DNA of 64,000 nucleotides from Adlercreutzia muris. GTDB taxonomy: Bacteria; Actinomycetota; Coriobacteriia; Coriobacteriales; Eggerthellaceae. The DNA is taken from positions 32,346-96,345 of the forward strand of contig NZ_WAJS01000005.1 of the NCBI RefSeq assembly GCF_008831045.1, written 5' to 3'. The position numbers were made by a program, and so were the translations under genes. The notes beneath the pieces were generated by a model. The model was not told the origin of the DNA, ran no database searches, and saw only the letters and a list, made by a program, of their open reading frames with translations. Each line of letters starts with the position of its first letter. Positions within the stretch are counted from its first letter, which is position 1. Positions 55,157-63,393 of the stretch are shown piece after piece.

Positions 55157-55506
55157 ACGCTCGTAAGCCGAAGCGAGCGATTTCGCTTGCGGTGCCGATG
55201 ATTATAGCATTGCCGAAGGTCTGCGCGGAGAGGTTTCTTCGGGCGGCCTTACTTCGCAGACGAGCCACTGGGCAGGAATACGGACCTTTCGCCTCAACAT
55301 TAGTTGACAGTCTGGTGTCAGCTTGCTTGCGCTCTGGCAAACAAACGGTGGTTGGGAGGGGCCGAACCGCAAAATGTGGGAAGGTAGAGTCTGTCACAAC
55401 ACAACCGACCTACCGAGACGGCCCGGGAATGCGTTTCTGGGGCGCACGGGATCTTGTGTGGCTGGCACGTTTTCTATCGGTCCGTTTCCAAGATAGGAGA
55501 GCTTCT
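55157..55506. other. Intergenic region upstream of arcA
   Basis: About 350 bases with the tRNA-Pro promoter on the minus strand at the left end. On the plus strand TTGACA (55304-55309) overlaps a small inverted repeat TGACA/TGTCA, but no matching -10 was seen. No gene is supported. Confidence 0.4.
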
Positions 55507-56730
55507 ATGCAAGGAGTAAACGTCAAGAGCGAGATCGGCAACCTCAAGAAGGTCATCTTGCACCGTCCCGGCGACGAGCTGCTCAACCTCACTCCGAACA
55601 CCCTGGAGGAGCTGCTGTTCGACGACATCCCGTTTTTGCCCGTGGCCCAGGAAGAGCACGACGCGTTCGCGAAGATCTTGAGGGAAGAGGGTGTGGAGGT
55701 CGTCTACCTCGAGGACCTCATGGCCGAGGTGCTCGATGCGAAGCCCGAGCTGCGCCGTCAGTTCCTTGATCAGTGGATCTACGAGGCCGGCATCCGCACC
55801 GAGATGTACCACGACATTATCACCGATTACATTGAGAGCAACTACGCCGACACCAAGGCCATGGTCATGAAGACCATGGCGGGCATCAATCTCCAGGAGC
55901 TGCCGCAGCGCGACACGCACCTGTTGGTCGACATGGTGTCCGATCGCTGCAAGCTTGTGTGCGCCCCCATGCCGAACCTGTACTTCACCCGCGATCCGTT
56001 CGCGATGATCGGCAACGGCGTGTCCATCAACCGCATGTACAGCCAGACCCGCAACCGCGAGACCATCTACGGCGACTACATCTTCAAGAACCATCCCGAC
56101 TTCGTGGGCACCCCCGAGTACTACAGCCGCAACGACACCTTCCACATCGAGGGCGGCGACATCCTGAACATCAACGAGCACGTGCTGGCCATCGGCATCT
56201 CCCAGCGCACCGAGCCCGACGCCATCGACCACATCGCCCACAACATCTTCAACGATGAGACGAGCCCCATCGACACCATTCTGGCCTTCAACATCCCGGT
56301 GTCCCGTGCCTTCATGCATCTGGACACCGTGTTCACCCAGATCGATCGCGACAAGTTCACCATCCATCCCGGCATCATGGGGCCTTTGACCGTCTTCGAG
56401 ATCACCCCCGACGGCAAGGGCGGCACCAAGATCCGCGAGCGCAACGAGGACTTGGAGAGCGTGCTGTCGGAGTATGTGGGCGAGAAGGTCACGCTCATCC
56501 CCTGCGGCGGCGGCGACCGCATCGCCGCGGAGCGCGAGCAGTGGAACGACGGAAGCAACACGCTGTGCGTCCGCCCCGGCACCGTGGTGGTGTACCAGCG
56601 CAACAACGTCACCAACGACGTGCTGTACAAGAACGGCATCAACTGCCTGGTCATGCCGTCCGCGGAGCTCTCCCGCGGCCGCGGCGGCCCGCGCTGCATG
56701 TCCATGCCGGCCTGGCGCGAGGCCCTGTAG
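55507..56730 (+). CDS. arcA: Arginine deiminase
   Basis: 407-aa enzyme hydrolysing arginine to citrulline and ammonia. All active-site regions are visible: FTRDPFAMIGNG (about residue 158), HIEGGDILNI (about 213), MHLDTVFTQ (about 275) and the nucleophile Cys in the C-terminal RCMSMPAWRE. The length is standard. TAGGAGAG precedes the ATG; the long upstream frame crosses tRNA-Pro and is a shadow. First gene of an arcA-arcB-transporter set. Confidence 0.96.
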   Translation: MQGVNVKSEIGNLKKVILHRPGDELLNLTPNTLEELLFDDIPFLPVAQEEHDAFAKILREEGVEVVYLEDLMAEVLDAKPELRRQFLDQWIYEAGIRTEMYHDIITDYIESNYADTKAMVMKTMAGINLQELPQRDTHLLVDMVSDRCKLVCAPMPNLYFTRDPFAMIGNGVSINRMYSQTRNRETIYGDYIFKNHPDFVGTPEYYSRNDTFHIEGGDILNINEHVLAIGISQRTEPDAIDHIAHNIFNDETSPIDTILAFNIPVSRAFMHLDTVFTQIDRDKFTIHPGIMGPLTVFEITPDGKGGTKIRERNEDLESVLSEYVGEKVTLIPCGGGDRIAAEREQWNDGSNTLCVRPGTVVVYQRNNVTNDVLYKNGINCLVMPSAELSRGRGGPRCMSMPAWREAL

Positions 56731-56819
56731 GCCCCACGCGCACCGGCGTCCCGCGTCGGCGCCCCGGCGACGGCGCACTTTGCGCGGCATGATCGCCGCG
56801 CCCCATTGAATCGTTAGTC

Positions 56820-56844
56820 GGGCGGCTGCCCTAAGCGGCCGCCC
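56820..56844 (+). terminator. GC-rich hairpin between arcA and arcB
   Basis: GGGCGGCTGC / GCGGCCGCCC (56820-56829 with 56835-56844, one G-T pair), loop CCTAA. No T-tract; attenuation or mRNA processing is more likely than full termination. Confidence 0.5.
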
Positions 56845-56895
56845 ACTCCCGGCGGCACCGCTTGCGCGGCATCCGCCCTCTTGAAAGGAAACACT

Positions 56896-57891
56896 ATGCC
56901 TGTGAATCTTTCCGGCCAGTCCTATCTGCGCCTCCTGGACTTCTCCACCGATCAGATCGAGTACCTGTTGAAGCTCTCCAAGAACTTCAAGGACCTCAAG
57001 CGCACCGGCACCCCGCACCGCTACCTGGAGGGCAAGAACATCGTTCTCCTGTTCCAGAAGACCTCCACGCGCACCCGCTGCGCCTTCGAGGTGGGCGCCA
57101 TGGACCTCGGCATGGGCGTGACCTACCTGGATCCCGGCTCCTCCCAGATGGGCAAGAAGGAGTCCATCGAGGACACCGCCCGCGTGCTCGGCCGCTTCTA
57201 CGACGGCATCGAGTTCCGCGGCTTCGCCCAGTCCGACGTGGAAGAACTCGCCGCCAAGGCCGGCGTGCCGGTGTGGAACGGGCTTACCGATATGTGGCAT
57301 CCCACCCAGATGCTCGCCGACGCGCTGACTGTGCAGGAGAACTTCAACTACGACATCAAGGGCCTGAAGTTCGTGTTCTTCGGCGACTTGAAGAACAACA
57401 TGGGCCGCTCGCTCATGGTGATGTGCGCCAAGCTGGGCATGAACTTCGTTGGCTGCGGCCCGAAGGACTGCTGGATGGACGATGAGCTCATCAAGACCTG
57501 CGAGGCCATCGCCGCCGAGAACGGCTGCACCGTGAAGTGCACCGAGGACGTGAAGGAGGCGGCCACCGACGCCGATGTCATCTACACCGACGTGTGGGTG
57601 TCCATGGGCGAGCCCGACGAGGTGTGGGCCCAGCGCATCGAGCAGCTCCAGCCCTACCGCGTGACCACCCAAATTATGGATATGGCCAAGCCGACCGCCA
57701 TCTTCCTGCACTGCCTGCCGGCCTTCCACGACACCAACACCACCACCGGCGAGGACATCGCCAAGCGCTTCGGCGTCACCGAGATGGAAGTGGAGGATGC
57801 GGTGTTCGAGTCGAAGCAGTCCAAGGTCTTCGACGAGGCCGAGAACCGCATGCACACCATCAAGGCCGTCATGTACGCCACCCTGCAGTAA
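56896..57891 (+). CDS. arcB: Ornithine carbamoyltransferase (catabolic type by context)
   Basis: 331-aa OTCase. The carbamoyl-phosphate motif FQKTSTRTRCAFE (about residue 54), DMWHPTQMLAD (about 134) and the ornithine loop FLHCLPAFHD (about 270) are diagnostic. With arcA upstream and a transporter downstream it likely phosphorolyses citrulline to ornithine and carbamoyl phosphate; the anabolic direction (argF) cannot be excluded. The ATG at 56896 follows GAAAGGAAA. Confidence 0.93.
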   Translation: MPVNLSGQSYLRLLDFSTDQIEYLLKLSKNFKDLKRTGTPHRYLEGKNIVLLFQKTSTRTRCAFEVGAMDLGMGVTYLDPGSSQMGKKESIEDTARVLGRFYDGIEFRGFAQSDVEELAAKAGVPVWNGLTDMWHPTQMLADALTVQENFNYDIKGLKFVFFGDLKNNMGRSLMVMCAKLGMNFVGCGPKDCWMDDELIKTCEAIAAENGCTVKCTEDVKEAATDADVIYTDVWVSMGEPDEVWAQRIEQLQPYRVTTQIMDMAKPTAIFLHCLPAFHDTNTTTGEDIAKRFGVTEMEVEDAVFESKQSKVFDEAENRMHTIKAVMYATLQ

Positions 57892-57893
57892 CC

Positions 57894-57934
57894 CTGTAGC
57901 TTTGCTGTAGCTCTACTGTAGCTCTACTGTAGCT
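57894..57934 (+). repeat. 11-bp tandem repeat after arcB
   Basis: CTGTAGCTTTG, CTGTAGCTCTA, CTGTAGCTCTA and a partial CTGTAGCT follow each other, starting two bases after the arcB stop. Confidence 0.85.
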
Positions 57935-58029
57935 GGCACATATTCGATACCTCGGGGCCGTGCGGAATCGGGAGGGATAACCGCGCGGCCCCTGGGCTTT
58001 CTACCCATTTAGATTAAGGAGGGATAACC

Positions 58030-59634
58030 ATGGCAACGGCTGAGAAAGGCAAGAAGAAGAGGGCACCGCTGTCCTCGTTCACGATCCTGCTCATTATCTT
58101 GGTGGTGCTGGCTGTTATCACCGTCATCATGGCCGCCAGCGGCGTGGAGGGCGTCCAGGGGGCGACTCTGTCCCAGGTGCTCACCGCGCCCGTGTTCGGC
58201 TTCCAGGACGCCATCGGCGTGTGCCTGTTCGTCATGATCCTCGGCGGCTTTTTGGGCATCATTACCGAGACCGGGGCGCTCGACGCCGGCATCGCGGCGC
58301 TGGTGCACAAGCTCAAGGGCAACGAGCTCGTGCTCATTCCCATTCTGATGTTCATCTTCTCCATCGGCGGCACCACCTACGGCATGTGCGAGGAGACGGT
58401 GCCCTTCTACCTGCTCTTGGCCGCCACCATGGTGGCCGCGGGCTTCGACAGCCTCACCGGCGCGGCCGTCGTCTTGCTCGGCGCCGGCTGCGGCGTGCTG
58501 GGCTCCACGGTGAACCCCTTTGCCGTGGGCGTGGCCGTCGACGCGCTCTCCGGCATCGGCATCGCCGTGAACCAGGCCATCATCATCGTGCTCGGCCTCA
58601 TCCTCTGGCTCGTGACCCTGGCCATCTCCATCGTCTTCGTCATGCGCTACGCCAAGAAGGTGAAGGAGGACAAGGGCTCCACGTTCCTGTCGCTTCAGGA
58701 GCAGCAGGCCATGATGGACGAGTGGGGCATGAAGGAGTCCGATGAAGAGGCCGCCGACGGCGACGCCCTTGCGACCCCGAAGATGACCGGCCGCCAGAAG
58801 GCCTCCCTCGTGGTGTTCGCGCTGACCTTCGTCGTCATGATCGTGTCCTTCATCCCCTGGGCCGACCTCGGCGTCACCATCTTCGACGCCGGCGCCACCA
58901 CCGAGGAGATCACCACCACGATGACCGGCGACGAGATTACCGCCTTCATCGACGACGCCAACGACGGCGCCACGGTGACCACGCTCTCTGAGCCTGTTGA
59001 GGCTACCTCCGTCTCCGAGGAAGAGGTCACCCCGGCCTGGTCGAGCTTCCTCACGGGCGTGCCCCTGGGCAGCTGGTACTTCGACGAGGCCTCCACTTGG
59101 TTCCTCTTGATGGCGCTCATCATCGGCGTCATCGGCGGCGTGTCCGAGAGCCGCTTCGTGAAGGCCTTCATCAACGGCGCCGCCGACATGATGTCGGTCG
59201 TGCTCATCATCGCGCTGGCCCGCTCCATCACCGTGCTCATGGCCAAGACGGGCCTGGACATGTGGATTCTGAACAACGCAGCCGCGGCGCTCACGGGCAT
59301 GTCGGCCGTGGTGTTCGCGCCCCTGTCGTTCCTGCTTTACATCGTGCTGTCCTTCCTCATCCCGTCCTCGTCGGGCATGGCCACGGTGTCCATTCCCATT
59401 CTCGGCGGCCTGGCCCACCAGCTGAACTTCTCGGTCGAGGCCATGGTCATGATCTACTCCGCCGGCAACGGCCTCGTGAACCTGTTCACGCCCACCTCCG
59501 GCGCTATCATGGGCGGCCTGGCCCTCGCGAAGGTGGAGTACTCCACCTGGCTGAAGTTCGGCGCGAAGCTGTTCATCGTTTTGGGCGTGGTCTGCATGGC
59601 TATCCTGACCGTGGCCATGGTGGTCTTGTCCTAG
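58030..59634 (+). CDS. YfcC/DcuC-superfamily transporter, likely arginine/ornithine exchanger
   Basis: 534-aa membrane protein with about 12 hydrophobic spans in two halves, separated by a hydrophilic insert (about residues 225-350). SIGGTTYGMCEETVPFY and GLVNLFTPTSGAIMGGLA are typical of the YfcC family (C4-dicarboxylate anaerobic carrier superfamily). Its place after arcA-arcB suggests arginine uptake with ornithine export, as for YfcC/ArcD-like carriers in other arc clusters; this is inference from context. AAGGAGGGA precedes the ATG. Confidence 0.85.
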   Translation: MATAEKGKKKRAPLSSFTILLIILVVLAVITVIMAASGVEGVQGATLSQVLTAPVFGFQDAIGVCLFVMILGGFLGIITETGALDAGIAALVHKLKGNELVLIPILMFIFSIGGTTYGMCEETVPFYLLLAATMVAAGFDSLTGAAVVLLGAGCGVLGSTVNPFAVGVAVDALSGIGIAVNQAIIIVLGLILWLVTLAISIVFVMRYAKKVKEDKGSTFLSLQEQQAMMDEWGMKESDEEAADGDALATPKMTGRQKASLVVFALTFVVMIVSFIPWADLGVTIFDAGATTEEITTTMTGDEITAFIDDANDGATVTTLSEPVEATSVSEEEVTPAWSSFLTGVPLGSWYFDEASTWFLLMALIIGVIGGVSESRFVKAFINGAADMMSVVLIIALARSITVLMAKTGLDMWILNNAAAALTGMSAVVFAPLSFLLYIVLSFLIPSSSGMATVSIPILGGLAHQLNFSVEAMVMIYSAGNGLVNLFTPTSGAIMGGLALAKVEYSTWLKFGAKLFIVLGVVCMAILTVAMVVLS

Positions 59635-59691
59635 GGCTCGCCAACCAACATTTTGTGCGGACGCGCAGTTTTGACAGCGCTTCCGCTCGCA

Positions 59692-59730
59692 GAGGCACCC
59701 GGGCATCGCGCTCGGGTGCTTCTGTGTTTT
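59692..59730 (+). terminator. Rho-independent terminator after the transporter gene
   Basis: A 10-bp stem GAGGCACCCG / CGGGTGCTTC (59692-59701 with 59713-59722, one G-T pair) followed by TGTGTTTT. Confidence 0.8.
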
Positions 59731-59830
59731 CCTGCGCTTTCGTGGTATTATGGCAGCTTATAGACGCGGGCAGGTACGGCACAGCCTGTCAGCGAGAAGA
59801 AGGCTGACTCACAGAAGAGGAAGAAGATCA

Positions 59831-61558
59831 ATGGAAATTCGCGAATCTCTCGAAGCGATCATCGACGCCGCCATCGAGGCGGCCCGTGCCGACGGCTCCC
59901 TGGAGCTGACGGAAGCCCCCGAAGCCGCCTTGGAGCGACCCCGCGACGAGGCCAACGGCGACTGGGCGAGCACCGTCGCTTTGCGCTGCGCCAAGCTCGC
60001 TCGCAAGAACCCCCGCGAGGTGGCGCAGGTCATCGCGGACCACATTCCCGCCAACGATATGATTGCCGCCGTTGAGATCGCGGGCCCCGGCTTCATCAAT
60101 ATCCGCCTGTCCGACGCCGTGCTCCAGAGCGTCGTGCGCGAGGTGCGCGATAAGGCCGAGAACTTCGGCCGCGGAATCGTCCCCGAGGGTGAGCGTTACG
60201 TGAACCTGGAATACGTGTCGGCCAATCCCACGGGCCCCTTCCACGTGGGCCACGGCCGTTGGGCATCGCTCGGCGACGCTATGGCGCGCGTCATGCGCCA
60301 CGGCGGCTACGACGTGTACGAGGAGTACTACATCAACGACCACGGCAACCAGATGGACGTGTTCGGCAACTCCGTGAGCGTGCGCTACCAGCAGCTGCTC
60401 GGCCGCGACGTGGAGATGCCCGAGGCCTGCTACGGCGGCGCCTATGTGAAGGATATCGCCCAGGAGATCATCGACCGCGACGGCGACAAGTGGCTCGCCG
60501 TGTCCGATGAGGAGCGCCTGGAGGCCTTCCGAGAGATGGCCTACGAGCAGACCCTGGCCAACCAGAAGGCCGTGCTCGCCGGCTTCGGCACCACCTTCGA
60601 CAAATGGTTCTCCGAGCGCTCCCTGTACGTGGAGGACGAGAACGGCCAAAGCCCCGTGTCCCGCTCGCTGGACGCCATGCGTGAGAAAGGCTACCTCTAC
60701 GAGAAGGACGGCGCCCTGTGGTTCCGCTCCACCGATTTGGGCGACGACAAGGACCGCGTGCTCATCAAGGGCGACGGCGAGGCCACCTACTTCATGAGCG
60801 ACGTGGCCTACCACTACGACAAGATGATGCGCGGCTTCGACCACCTCATCGATTTGTGGGGCGCCGATCACCACGGCTATATCAAGCGCTGCGAGTGCAT
60901 GCTGGAGGCCTGGGGCTGGCCCGGGGCGCTGGAGGTGCAGCTCGGCCAGCTGGTGAACTTGTTCCGCGACGGCAAGGCCGTGCGCATGTCAAAACGTACC
61001 GGCGAGATGGTCACCTTCGAGGAGCTCATCGACGAGGTGGGCGTGGACGCCACCCGTTACCTCATGCTGTCCCGCTCGGCCGACCAGCCCATCGACTTCG
61101 ATATCGAGGTGGCCAAGAAGAAGGACGCCTCCAACCCGGTGTACTACGTGCAGTACGCCCACGCCCGCATCTGCTCCATCCTGCGCAAGGCGGCCGATGA
61201 GGCCGACGTGGCAGCCGTGGAGGCCGGACAGCTGACCATGGCCGAGCTGGCCGCGAAGGTGGCCCCCGAGGGCTGCGACCTCTCGTCGCTCACCCATCCC
61301 TCCGAGCTGGCCCTCATGCGCAAGATGGCCGACTTCGGCAACCTCATCGCCCTGGCGGCCCGCGATCGCGCTCCCTTCCGCCTGACCCATTACGCCCAGG
61401 ATCTGGCGGCCCTGTTCCACCAGTTCTACACCAACTGCCATGTGCTCACTGAGGACGCGGCCGTGCAGACCGCGCGCTTGGCCCTGTGCGACGCCACCCG
61501 CATCGTGTTGGCCCTCACGCTCACGCTGCTGGGCGTTTCCGCTCCCCAGAAGATGTAG
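59831..61558 (+). CDS. argS: Arginyl-tRNA synthetase
   Basis: 575-aa class I synthetase. The HIGH motif is HVGHGRW (about residue 138), preceded by EYVSANPTGPF; the KMSKS region is RMSKRTGEMV (about 388); the C-terminal anticodon-binding DALR domain is visible (YVQYAHARICSI...). The N-terminal Add1 domain is complete. The ATG at 59831 follows GAGGAAGAAG; the upstream extension is Arg-rich and unconserved. A -10-like TATTAT is at 59746-59751. Confidence 0.96.
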   Translation: MEIRESLEAIIDAAIEAARADGSLELTEAPEAALERPRDEANGDWASTVALRCAKLARKNPREVAQVIADHIPANDMIAAVEIAGPGFINIRLSDAVLQSVVREVRDKAENFGRGIVPEGERYVNLEYVSANPTGPFHVGHGRWASLGDAMARVMRHGGYDVYEEYYINDHGNQMDVFGNSVSVRYQQLLGRDVEMPEACYGGAYVKDIAQEIIDRDGDKWLAVSDEERLEAFREMAYEQTLANQKAVLAGFGTTFDKWFSERSLYVEDENGQSPVSRSLDAMREKGYLYEKDGALWFRSTDLGDDKDRVLIKGDGEATYFMSDVAYHYDKMMRGFDHLIDLWGADHHGYIKRCECMLEAWGWPGALEVQLGQLVNLFRDGKAVRMSKRTGEMVTFEELIDEVGVDATRYLMLSRSADQPIDFDIEVAKKKDASNPVYYVQYAHARICSILRKAADEADVAAVEAGQLTMAELAAKVAPEGCDLSSLTHPSELALMRKMADFGNLIALAARDRAPFRLTHYAQDLAALFHQFYTNCHVLTEDAAVQTARLALCDATRIVLALTLTLLGVSAPQKM

Positions 61559-61577
61559 GTTTGGCGAGCGCGGGAGA

Positions 61578-61597
61578 GTTGCGTTAGAATAGCCAAC
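61578..61597 (+). promoter_or_regulatory. Palindromic -10 box upstream of CAT-anticodon tRNA
   Basis: GTTGCGTTAGAATAGCCAAC, differing from the box before tRNA-Arg at three of 20 positions, ends seven bases before the tRNA. Confidence 0.6.
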
Positions 61598-61603
61598 GCA
61601 TTC

Positions 61604-61678
61604 GGGGCTGTAGCTCAATGGTGGAGCAGGGGACTCATAATCCCTTGGTTCTCGGTTCGAGTCCGGGCGGCCCTACCA
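61604..61678 (+). tRNA. tRNA with CAT anticodon (Met, or Ile2 if lysidine-modified)
   Basis: Acceptor GGGGCTG/CGGCCCT (first pair G-T), anticodon arm GGGGA-CTCATAA-TCCCT, T-arm CTCGG-TTCGAGT-CCGGG, discriminator A and encoded CCA. The first pair is not the C-A mismatch of initiator tRNA, so it is elongator Met or Ile2; I cannot separate these by eye. Confidence 0.9.
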
Positions 61679-61687
61679 GCCTATGAG

Positions 61688-61719
61688 AAGGCCCCCGTCA
61701 GTAGTGGCGGGGGCCTTTT
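61688..61719. terminator. Bidirectional terminator after the CAT tRNA
   Basis: A perfect 10-bp stem AAGGCCCCCG / CGGGGGCCTT (61688-61697 with 61708-61717), ten-base loop, T-run on the plus strand. Confidence 0.85.
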
Positions 61720-61744
61720 GGTGCTCGGGGGGAGGGGGGGGCGA

Positions 61745-61775
61745 CGCCGCCGGCTGCCGGGTGCAGCCGGCGGCG
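61745..61775. other. GC-rich 13-bp hairpin
   Basis: CGCCGCCGGCTGC / GCAGCCGGCGGCG (61745-61757 with 61763-61775), loop CGGGT, downstream of the minus-strand nuclease gene. Possibly an mRNA 3'-end structure of that gene. Confidence 0.5.
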
Positions 61776-61900
61776 ACCGAATGGCGGTGGCGCGGCTGGC
61801 TGCGGCCGGCCCAGTCGGCTTAGTCGCACTGCGGCGGAAGCGGTACCCTGATGGTGTTGCCGGCGGCATTGCGTCCAGCGGCCGGGCCCGCGCCGTGCCT

Positions 61901-63028
61901 CTAGGGGTTGCAGCGCTTGCAGGGTTCGAAGCCGCGGCCGACGATGTTCTCGCGAGTGTCGGTCACATCCTGGCGGTTCTTGGCGCTCATCTGATCCACC
62001 GAAGAGCAGCTGGGAACATGGAACTTCTTCGAGTTGGTGTTCAGCACGTACTCGGTCGTGCCCTTTTCGGTGGCAGCGCCGCTATCGGAGAGGGCTGTGC
62101 CACCGTCGGCGGAGCCCTTGGTGCCGGTGCCACCGCCATCAGACGAGGCGTCGCCCCCGTCGCCGGAGACGTCGGGCAGGGGCGTGGCGTCCTCGGCGGC
62201 CATGTTCTCTCCGGTGCGGTAGTCGATGACCACGCCGGGCTGCACGTTGTAGACAAAGACGTTGAAGGCCACGCCGTCGCCGCCATCCTCTACGGATTCG
62301 GCCATCATGTGCACGCCGCGGGCCACCAGATCGTCGCCGTCGAAGACGGGGGTCGCGCGCATGAGCACATGGTTGCCCGTGGCGTGCACATAGTCGGCCA
62401 CGGCGTTCTCGAAGGGCAGCATGCCCTCTACGTTCATATACCGGGTACCGGTGATGAGATTGCTCACGTTGGCGTTTTCGCCAGTCAGCTGGAAGCCGAG
62501 CAGATGACAGCGGTTGTAGAGGTACTTTCCGTCCACGAAGTCGTACTTGCCCATCTTCCAGCCCGTGGGCCTTACCTCGCCGATGGAGCCCCGCTCCTCG
62601 GTGGGCATGGTCTCGGTGCCCACCACGGCGAAGGTGGCGGTGCAGCGCCCGAGGGCGTCCAGCTCGCCGTAGAGCTCGGTGCCCGCGGCCGCCGCGCGCT
62701 CATCGTCGGTGAAGGCGGGTTCCCCGTCGTTCACATAGACATAGGGACTGCCGTCGTAGGCGGGCAGGTCGTGGTAGGCGGGGGTGCCGGATGCGCCGGG
62801 ATCCTCAGCGGAGGGGGGCTTGACGGCTGTCTCGGGGAGGGCGGCGGCATCGGTCGCGCTCGACTCCGGTTCCTCGGAGGCCGCGTGCTCGACTGCTGGC
62901 GATTCGGGGCCTGCCGCCGTCGGGGTTGTGATTTCGGCGCTCGTGCTGCAACCGGCAACGGTGCAGGTCAGGGCGATGGCTGCAAGTAGAGCCGCGAAGC
63001 GGGGGAGGGAAGGCGGCAAGGATTTCAC
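61901..63028 (-). CDS. Secreted lipoprotein DNA/RNA non-specific endonuclease
   Basis: 375-aa predicted lipoprotein. The signal peptide ends in a lipobox (TCTVAGC, about residue 26). A Ser/Ala/Glu/Pro-rich linker follows to about residue 75. The nuclease core (about 90-245) has YLYNRCHLLGFQLTGEN with the catalytic His and NLITGTRYMNVEGM after it, as in streptococcal-type non-specific nucleases. A Gly/Ser-rich linker leads to a C-terminal cysteine module (YVLNTNSKKFHVPSCSSV...GFEPCKRCNP) resembling the Ada-type metal-binding repeat. Start GTG at 63028 after AAGGAG; the longer frame runs into inverted repeat B. It probably degrades extracellular nucleic acid. Confidence 0.88.
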   Translation of the reverse strand: MKSLPPSLPRFAALLAAIALTCTVAGCSTSAEITTPTAAGPESPAVEHAASEEPESSATDAAALPETAVKPPSAEDPGASGTPAYHDLPAYDGSPYVYVNDGEPAFTDDERAAAAGTELYGELDALGRCTATFAVVGTETMPTEERGSIGEVRPTGWKMGKYDFVDGKYLYNRCHLLGFQLTGENANVSNLITGTRYMNVEGMLPFENAVADYVHATGNHVLMRATPVFDGDDLVARGVHMMAESVEDGGDGVAFNVFVYNVQPGVVIDYRTGENMAAEDATPLPDVSGDGGDASSDGGGTGTKGSADGGTALSDSGAATEKGTTEYVLNTNSKKFHVPSCSSVDQMSAKNRQDVTDTRENIVGRGFEPCKRCNP

Positions 63029-63393
63029 GACTGGGCTCCTTAGGTACAAGAAATAAGTTGAGACCCACCTTATCGCGAGCATTGCAGTTTGGGCGCGAGA
63101 AAATGGACAAAATCGCCTCGAGTGAGCTCTTTGTTGGGAAATAAGTGGTCTTTGAACGTGAAAAATCAGCCTTTTCGGCTTGAGAAGAGGCATATTGGGC
63201 ATAATGGGGCCCGAAAAAACAGGGATCGAGCTCACTCGAGGCGATTTTGTCCAAAAAGAGAGCATCTGCTCCACTCGGGGTCGCCTAAGCGGCCCCGAGC
63301 CCGGCCCGCTTGATCAAGGTTTCGGTGGCTTTCGGGTCGTGTTGTCTCGCCTGTCGGATTGGCCGCTCGGAACGACTGTCGATGGGAGAACCT
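63029..63393. other. Intergenic region with inverted-repeat element B
   Basis: About 365 bases between the divergent nuclease and tcdA genes. It contains the long inverted repeat at 63104-63253 and presumably both promoters, which I could not locate with confidence. Confidence 0.5.
63104..63253. repeat. Long inverted-repeat element B
   Basis: A perfect 26-bp inverted repeat: TGGACAAAATCGCCTCGAG plus TGAGCTC at 63104-63129, and its reverse complement at 63228-63253, with a 98-base spacer. The arms closely match those of element A at 811-1010. Confidence 0.85.
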
